Source of the DNA: Perognathus longimembris pacificus
Taxonomy: Eukaryota; Chordata; Mammalia; Rodentia; Heteromyidae
Direction: 5' to 3'
Length of the DNA: 64,000 nt
Assembly: GCF_023159225.1 (NCBI RefSeq)
Contig: NC_063172.1
Coordinates: 64,538,828 to 64,602,827, forward strand
Of the stretch, positions 57,629-64,000 are shown piece after piece (the stretch's first letter is position 1; each line of letters begins with the position of its first letter). Both the position numbers and the translations under genes were made by a program. A model generated the notes under the pieces. That model searched no databases. It was not told where the DNA came from and saw only the letters and a program-made list of their open reading frames with translations.

Positions 57629-59239
57629 TTAGTTGACTTACATCTTTTAAAGAAGTAGGTCACTATCATTTTTTTTTAAAGAAGAAAACCAATGCTGTTA
57701 CTAAATTCTAGAGAGAAAGTCTAGGCAGATGGAATTCTGAGCCTCTGGCTTACCCTCTTAGTTAGAAGGATTCAAATGTGTTAAGGAGATAGGAAGTAAG
57801 TTACGTCTTTAACTTACTGATGTCTTATTTAAAACAAACTGATAAGGAGCTAACATTCTCACAAGATGACTCAACATTGACCTCTCCCTCCACATTGTTC
57901 CTGCCCACAGAAGATGCATTGCCCTTAGGAAAAGTGGTTGGAGGTGCTCTGTCTCCTAGGACAGTTCCTGTAGAGTCACCAGCATGGAGGTATGGGAGAG
58001 GAGGCGTCTCTGTCTAAGACACCAGAGAAGTTGCGCTTTTTTCACTGGGTGCCAATACACTATGTTGAAGGAAGTGTTCTAAATGAGTTCTCATCACCAG
58101 AGAGAAAATTGGCTAAATAAACCAAGGTTTCATTGAAAAATCCTGGGCATGAGGAGGAAAAGAAGGAAGATGAAGAAGAGGAGAAAGAAGAGAAAAATGC
58201 ATACATGAAAATAAAAATCCAGTAAAACTAGTTTTCGTAAAACAGAAGAAACAGCGAGAAAACTATTTTAATGAAAACAAAGATTTCAAGAGCACTTCAA
58301 AAAGTAGCTTGTTTCTTGTGGTCCTGAAGCTTATAGAGTAAGGATCTCTTCTAAGCTGTGGGAAATTGAAGCATTTGTGTGCAGATGTATCACCTGGCAG
58401 CATTTTGTACTGTGTGAAATACCTCTGAAAGGTCCCTCCACGGGGAGTCATTTGTCTTTGCTGTGCTCCTCAGCTGGATTCCACCCTTCCTTCACTTTCT
58501 TCTCTCAGGTGGGAATGTTCCTTCTCATTAGGTGCCTCTGGACACCTAGTCTCTCCAATGGCAGGAGTGTCAGTATTCCCACCTTCAATGGCTTCTCCTG
58601 TAACTATTTGTATTATATTTATATCCAGCATCATCACCCTTTGCTCCTTCATTTTCATTTGTGTTTCATTTCCATCCTTTCCCATGTGTCCATTTTGTCA
58701 TCTGGGGCCATCACTAGGAGACAAGGAAGCAACTCAACTGCATCCGTGTGCAAACTGGATCACAAATGTGCTGCTGAGATAATGGGTGGAACACCTGGAA
58801 AGAAGTGAGCCTGCACAGTGTGTGCTTCTGTCACTAACAGTGATTTCCAGACAGGACGAGAGCTAGCAGTCAAATTTGTGCTTTGTTTTTTCACACTATT
58901 ATAATGACTGAAATTGGAACTGTGTTGAAGAACTCGTTAACACTGGCCTTATCTGTGGAAATTAAAGATTTGTACATTTAAAAATATAGCGTGATTGGCT
59001 GTAATAAAAGTTATTTACTATACATAGTCATACCTATGTGAAGATAGTATATACCATTTATGTGAATATATTATATAGAGATATGCTTTAATATTGCACT
59101 GTTCTATATTGTTTCAATAATTTGTCTCATTTTATAATATCTCATTACTTTATTTCCAAACTATACTTAAAGCAGCTTTTAAGGTGGACTACCGAATGAG
59201 TATATGTAGTGAATGAGTAAAAATAGGAATGCTATGGCT

Positions 59240-59320
59240 TAAGTTAATATATACATACACATCTATAGATAATATATAGTGTATATATATGCACACATAT
59301 GTGCACACACATATGTCTTA
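59240..59320. repeat. (TA)n/(CA)n compound microsatellite
   Basis: TATACA, TATATG and CACACA blocks, imperfect. Confidence 0.75.
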
Positions 59321-59493
59321 AAGGGGAGAGCTGCAGAATTTGGTTTGCCATATAACAAGGAGCAAGTAAAGGTTAATTGGTATTTATGTAACAGCTAATT
59401 TGGCTGCTTTTTTATTAACAGGCATTTAGATGGCTCTAAAGTCTTAGTGAAAGAATTATAAAGAACACAGTCATGCTTTTTAAAGGGAAGCGA

Positions 59494-59745
59494 GTGAACC
59501 AACAGTCATTGTACTAAGTGAATGAAGCCAGACACAGAAAAGTAAGTATGACATTTTCTCGTATATGTGAAAAGCACGTAGGACTACCAGGGAAAGGTAA
59601 GAGGACTGGAGAGAGGGAAAGTATGGAAGGTTAAGAGGTAGTGGCAGAGTAGATACAACCAGAGAATGACACGTGTATACATAGGAACGTCACATTCATA
59701 TATCGTTAACATGCAATAATGATTATACTTGTAAAAAATACTGAG
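59494..59745 (+). mobile_element. Old L1 3' end
   Basis: GTACTAAGTGAATGAAGCCA and GACACAGAAAAGTAAG match the end of L1 ORF2 and are followed by a purine-rich 3' UTR-like stretch. Decayed. Confidence 0.6.
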
Positions 59746-60785
59746 GAAGACCTTGGAGTCAAGCCGTCACTTTAGTTCTTGATTTTAGTATGTGAAGCAA
59801 AACCAACCAGGAAACTACGATGTCAAAATTCACAAAGCTCAGTAATGAGAGGCTGGAAAGAACACTCTAGAATTTTCAGGAAGTTGAGACAAAACGTGCT
59901 AGAGGTCCCCAAATGTGAAAGAAGCTGTTTGATGAATTGCAACTCTTCATCATAAATGAGAGCAAGACGCTGTGGCCTGGATTGATTCCGGAGAGCCCTG
60001 AAGGACGAAGCCTGGTTGGAGCTATCTGGTACAGAGTAAGAGGTCATCTCAGCGTGCACACCTTCTCAGCCGTGTGCGTGGCTGAGGGTGAGCCTTCCTC
60101 GAAGCGACTTCTACATTGAAATGCTGGGAAAATTCAGTCACCCTTCGTAAACCTTTGGGAGAAGGCAACTTAGCCTCCACGAAAGTGGGTCTCTGCCATT
60201 TCAAGAACTCCAAGGTGATTTAGTACCAGGTGTTTCTTTCTCCAGTGAGTCCGCTTCTATTTTCCTTTTTTATTGTAGAGAACAAGAGATGATTTGAACT
60301 GGTTTTGTTTTTTTTTTTTCTTTTTCTATTATAGTGGAAGCAGAGCTCTATCCAGATGGTTTGCCTCGCCTAGGCTGATTTCTGTTCAACTGTTTAATGT
60401 TGTTAATAATCCCTTTAATATATTTAAATGTGTGTGGAGGGTAAAGGGGGACATAACGGGTACAGATTGGAAGTCACAGCTCCTCTACCACTTCTGTTCG
60501 CTCGTGAAATCCAACTGCAGTCCCCAGTGCTTGTTCCAGTTTGGTTGAACTCACAGTAACCTCCGAGAAGCTGTGACAGAGGGGCTCGTTTGAGCGGACA
60601 CTCGGGGACAGGTAGGTAGGTAGGAGTGTTCTCGATGTGTCTACCTTTAATCTGAAATACACACTTCAGGAAAACATATCCTATGACTCTGTAGGGGGAA
60701 CAAGCCTATAGTGAAAGGAAAGGATATGAACAGCAAGATTATCTCTTTTCACATTCAATGAACCCCATGGCTATTAATTTAATTA

Positions 60786-60890
60786 ATCAGTTAAGTTTTG
60801 GAGACAGAATCTTTCTGCGTGGCCCAGCGGGGGGGGGGGGGGGTCCCTAACCCCTAGGCTCAAGAACGCCTTCCTGTTGAGCCTTTCAAC
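60786..60890 (-). mobile_element. Old B1/Alu-like SINE with poly-G insert
   Basis: Plus strand TTTTGGAGACAGAATCTTTC, TGCGTGGCCCAG, a run of 15 G at 60829-60843, then CTCAAGAACGCCTTCCTG: the reverse complement pattern of a 7SL-derived SINE. Identity moderate. Confidence 0.45.
60829..60843. repeat. Poly-G run (15 G)
   Basis: Homopolymer; exact length may be unreliable. Confidence 0.9.
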
Positions 60891-61189
60891 ACGCCAGTGC
60901 ATTGCTCTGCTTTTCATTCTTAGCTATCTGCTTCGGTGCAACAACCATGGCACAGGCTTAGCTTACTCCTCCTTCAGGATAACAAAAGCCGCTGGTCCCG
61001 CTTCACTTTACGTCAGTCCTCTCAAAATAGTTCACTTACAAATTAAAATATACAGATGGAAGTACTATATGGTTAAATACAGTGTTAAGTAATAAAGGGA
61101 GGAGATAGTTAAGATAGATTCTTTTCCTCTGTGCACTTTATAGCAGAACAAATGAGGCTCAGAGATTTTACCACGTCTGTTTTTCTTAT

Positions 61190-61425
61190 ATATGGTTTCA
61201 GTGTTGCCTCTAAGATCCGTATGCTGGAAGCCCGGTCTCCAAGCTGGGCTTGTGAGGTGCTGGGAATGGTAAGAGCCAGGCCAAGTACAAGGTCATGAGG
61301 TCATTGGAGGCTTCAGCTTCAGAAGAGATGAAAACTACTTAGTTTTGCAAGAGTAAGTTATTATAAAAACCGAGTGTTTGGTCCCTGGATCTCTCTAGCT
61401 TCTTGTATTGTCATTTAATCAGTCC
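61190..61425 (+). mobile_element. Possible MaLR LTR remnant
   Basis: TATGGTTTCAGTGTTGCCTC, GCTGGAAGCCCGGTCTCCAA, AGGTCATGAGGTCATTGGAG and TTATTATAAAAACCGAGTGT are in the order of MST/MLT-type LTRs. Assignment by recall only. Confidence 0.35.
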
Positions 61426-62244
61426 TTGAGACCCTCACCTGAGGCAGTTCAGATGGGACTGCCTGAGGTTTTGCAAGCTTTTACTTTCACAGAAAGCTGT
61501 GAAAATAAAATAAAACACAAACAATAATTTTTTAAAAACAACTTCTTTTCTCTAGAAAATATAATGGCAGATATTTTGTTATATTAACAGAAAAATTGAT
61601 AAAAACAGTGTTCAGCCAGAACTGTGACAAGAAACGATGTCACTGTGCAGACCGAAAACCTTCCTACCTCTTGTAACAAACAAAATAAAGCACAAATTTC
61701 TGGGCAAAGCTTTTTTTTTCTTCTTGGTGCCATGGTCACAAAATCTATTGCTGGTTGGCAAAAGTGGGAGTAAAATCAATGGACCCCAATCTCGTGTTAT
61801 CTACCACGTAGCTCTGCTTTTCATTAACCTCGGAGGATCTTCCCCAGTTTCTTCTTCCTCTTCATTCAAGTAATTCTGGCACACAGGCAATTTTGGAAAC
61901 GTTTCCTTCATGTTATACAGAAATAATTTTTCTTTCCCTGTACACCTAGCAGTCTTCTACATATTATTTCACAGTCAGCGTGAGCAAACTTCTCTTTACA
62001 AACTCTGGCGGTTCCTTCACTCTCCCCTTGCTACTACTTGAGAACTACTGCAACGCCACTGACCCTTGGTAGCTATTTGTGAGAAGGCTGTGAGCTCCCT
62101 TCCTCATGGGTGGTTATTAGCTAGAGAGGAGTCACAGATTGATACATTTTGTTCATCCAGTGATGTTGAGTGACTACTAATGCGTCTGGTGATACTAGCT
62201 GTTAGCAAAGGGTTTCACAGTTAAAACATTCAAAAGCAAGCATG

Positions 62245-62832
62245 AGAAGGAAATGGAAGAAGTCATACTAAGAGAGGTGAGCCAGACACAAAGAAACATG
62301 GACTCTAAGGTGTCCCTCATTGGGAATAATTAGTATCCGTCTAGGAGAGACATAGCAGAAGATCACAACCGCACAATAGCTACTATGTACATATGATCAC
62401 ATAAGATGATGCTAAGCAAAATGAGCTCTGAGTTATGGAAATAAGTGGTTTATCATTGTTATTGTTATTTTCAATGTACCGTGTGAAATTATGCCATTTT
62501 CTTTTGTCTTTACTCCCCAGGGTTTTACCCCTGATATCACTGTAACTGATGTGGGTACCCTTTTATGTTTATCAGAACTAGGGAAGGGAAGGGGGGTGTC
62601 AAAATAGAGAGACAAAGGGTAAAAGGTGAGCCAATGCAACAGCAGTACTTACAAGACAATATGTTGTAAACCAACTGTACAACCTGTGGGGGGGGGGAGG
62701 GCGGGGATTTGGAGAGGGGGGAAGGTGGGAGAGAAATGAAGGAGGAGGTAAGAAATGTACTCCCTGCCTTATGTATGAAATTGTAACCCCTCTGTACATC
62801 ACGGTGGCAATAAATAAAACTTTCAAAAACGT
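62245..62832 (+). mobile_element. L1 3' end (5'-truncated)
   Basis: Begins in the last codons of ORF2 (ACTAAGAGAGGTGAGCCAGA) and includes a whole 3' UTR with a G-rich polypurine tract at 62686-62735, ending TGGCAATAAATAAAACTTTC. Its sequence is the sense counterpart of the antisense tails at 15530, 47336 and 49019. Confidence 0.92.
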
Positions 62833-62834
62833 AT

Positions 62835-64000
62835 GAGTAAGTGACTAAATTCCTGAAAGTTGCACTTGGTAGTAAGAAGGAGATGAATCAAAGCAGTTAT
62901 CTCTGAGTCAGACTATAAAGCTTCTCAAATACAGTCTTCCAGGATTCAATTCCTTTTCTATTCTTGGTGAGGATCTCTTTGATCCAAACACAATTTTTTT
63001 AATGCATTGGAAAGCTAATGAACCCTTCTAATTTCTAAGAGATACAAAAAGGAATCATTTGCTAAGTTATTCCATCAGAATGACCCTTGGAGTCTAAGTG
63101 TTCTCCCTCCCCTCCCCCCTCTCTTTCTCTCTGCCACCAGTTGGGGGTCAGTCCACATGCAAACAACAAACCAACAACACTATTCATATGTAATAGGGCC
63201 GAGGTGGCTGCTCTCTTCATGTCCTGCCTGGAGTATCCTCTGTTACTTCAGTCTGGAAACCCCATGCATGCATTTCTCTGCCTCTTCTCTGTCACCCAAC
63301 CCCTTCTGCCCCTCCAGCAGGGTTGGAAAAATAAATGACCCATGGGAAGTTTCAAGATGTAGCCAGGCCAGGAAGGAAGAGGAAAGTTGAAAGCCAGAGC
63401 ACCCATCCTGTCCCTGCTAGGGGCGGTGGTGGCGGAAGTGGTCATGCCTATACACACATGTGATTGCTTTGTGTGTGGTCCAAGCAGTGCTTGAAATCAG
63501 ACTCATCTATTGGTCATTTGAAGGCTCCAGCCAAGAGCTCACTGTTTCCCATGCTGCACTACATATATTTGCACACACACTGCCCATCTCTGCTTCTACT
63601 TCCGGGTCAGTTTTTAATAATATTAGCTACTGTTTTAGAGACCATTTATTGCCAGGCACTGTGGCTAAGTGCTTTCAATGGATCTTCTAAGTTCATCTTT
63701 ATAGCCACCCTCTGAAGTAGATTTCCTCATTGTTCTCTTTTACATACATGCACATATGTATACACAGAAGACAGACAGACCGGCAGACAAATAGAATCTA
63801 TGAGAACTCAGAGCCACCCATCGGAATTGCTCCTGCCTCCATTAGAACTGGGCCTCTCCCACTCGTGAGTGTGGAGCTGAGAACTGGCTCAAAGGCCTGC
63901 TGGCTTAGTGATACAAAAGCCGCCGCGTGGACACCTTGACCTCCCACTGATGACCGCAGAGCTCGGGGTGGGCTGAGGAAGAGACCTTTGCGAGATCAGT
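62835..64000. other. Unique sequence at right edge, no gene seen
   Basis: Still intron 1 of CYP7B1. No exon, element or CpG island recognised; a short ACAG repeat lies at 63768-63780. Confidence 0.35.

Larger units (their letters stand above)
10346..64000 (-). other. CYP7B1: CYP7B1 gene locus (exons 2-6, intron 1 running off the right edge)
   Basis: Five coding exons on the minus strand translate into a continuous cytochrome P450 of family 7, subfamily B. Exon lengths in transcript order are 137, 591, 207, 176 and 288 nt, with junction phases 2, 1, 1, 1 and 0, all compatible. They sum to 1399 nt; adding the 122 nt of exon 1 in the human gene gives 1521 nt, or 506 codons plus stop, so length is conserved. 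CYP7B1 is an ER-membrane monooxygenase that 7-alpha-hydroxylates 25- and 27-hydroxycholesterol and steroids such as DHEA, in the alternative bile acid pathway and in oxysterol clearance; loss in humans causes spastic paraplegia 5 and a bile acid synthesis defect. Exon 1 (membrane anchor) and the promoter are absent; a very large intron 1 is known for the human gene. Confidence 0.96.
40154..64000 (-). other. CYP7B1: CYP7B1 intron 1 (partial)
   Basis: At least 23.8 kb; the donor and exon 1 are outside the window. Contains SINEs, a nested L1 complex, LTR remnants and a further L1 3' end, listed separately. Stretches not covered by those entries (40550-42090, 42200-43125, 44240-47330, 51480-55400, 56190-57400, 57630-59490, 59750-61180, 61430-62240 and 62835-64000) show no exon, RNA gene or clear mobile element except where listed. 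Confidence 0.85.

Noticed and set aside
58377..58808. 143-codon open frame in intron 1
   Set aside because: Low-complexity Ser/Leu/Phe/Cys composition with no recognisable domain and no splice or promoter context.
40154..64000. Search for CYP7B1 exon 1 and promoter
   Set aside because: No leucine-rich anchor followed by an Arg-rich stretch and a phase-2 donor was recognised, and no CpG island occurs on this side; exon 1 is taken to lie outside the window.

Overview
The window is nuclear DNA from a rodent of the superfamily Geomyoidea, most likely a heteromyid (pocket mouse or kangaroo rat). It has split exons with canonical GT-AG junctions, long AT-rich introns and many microsatellites. It also carries many copies of a two-part SINE with a tRNA-like (ID-type) left half and a right half matching the IDL-Geo family described from geomyoid rodents. 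The species is inferred from repeats alone and was not checked against a database.

One protein-coding gene is present, on the minus strand: CYP7B1 (oxysterol 7-alpha-hydroxylase, cytochrome P450 family 7). Exons 2 to 6 lie at 40017-40153, 28823-29413, 28156-28362, 18216-18391 and 10346-10633 (the last from acceptor to stop). All phases agree. The 1399 coding bases plus the 122 expected for exon 1 give 506 codons, the human length. No frameshift or premature stop is seen. The heme-ligand Cys, the ExxR pair and the family-typical Ala-Asn-Thr of the I helix are present. Exon 1 and the promoter are not in the window; intron 1 runs from 40154 off the right edge.

Layout: 1-190 is unique sequence. 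About 190-1500 is a GC- and CpG-rich island with no recognisable gene; human synteny puts the neural transcription factor gene BHLHE22 just beyond this edge. 1700-5400 is repeat-poor. 5400-10345 is the 3' flank and UTR of CYP7B1, with microsatellites and decayed L1/SINE sequence. Intron 5 (10634-18215) is repeat-rich, with an L1 carrying an inverted 5' part inside an older SINE and two near-identical inverted IDL-Geo SINEs. Intron 4 (18392-28155) starts with about 5 kb nearly free of repeats, then has a TCTA microsatellite. Intron 3 is only 460 bp. Intron 2 (29414-40016) has a tiny processed retrocopy, SINEs, a TTCC microsatellite and a 1.7 kb L1 3' fragment. The visible part of intron 1 (40154-64000) has SINEs, a nested L1 complex at 47336-51480, LTR remnants and a further L1 3' end.

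Nothing in the window looks like a new gene system. The most notable points are the layered retrotransposon structures, an L1 remnant in which ORF1 runs in frame into ORF2, a short retrocopy with perfect target-site duplications, a pyrimidine-rich microsatellite (in the transcript) next to the exon 5 donor, and repeat-poor blocks that may hold regulatory DNA.
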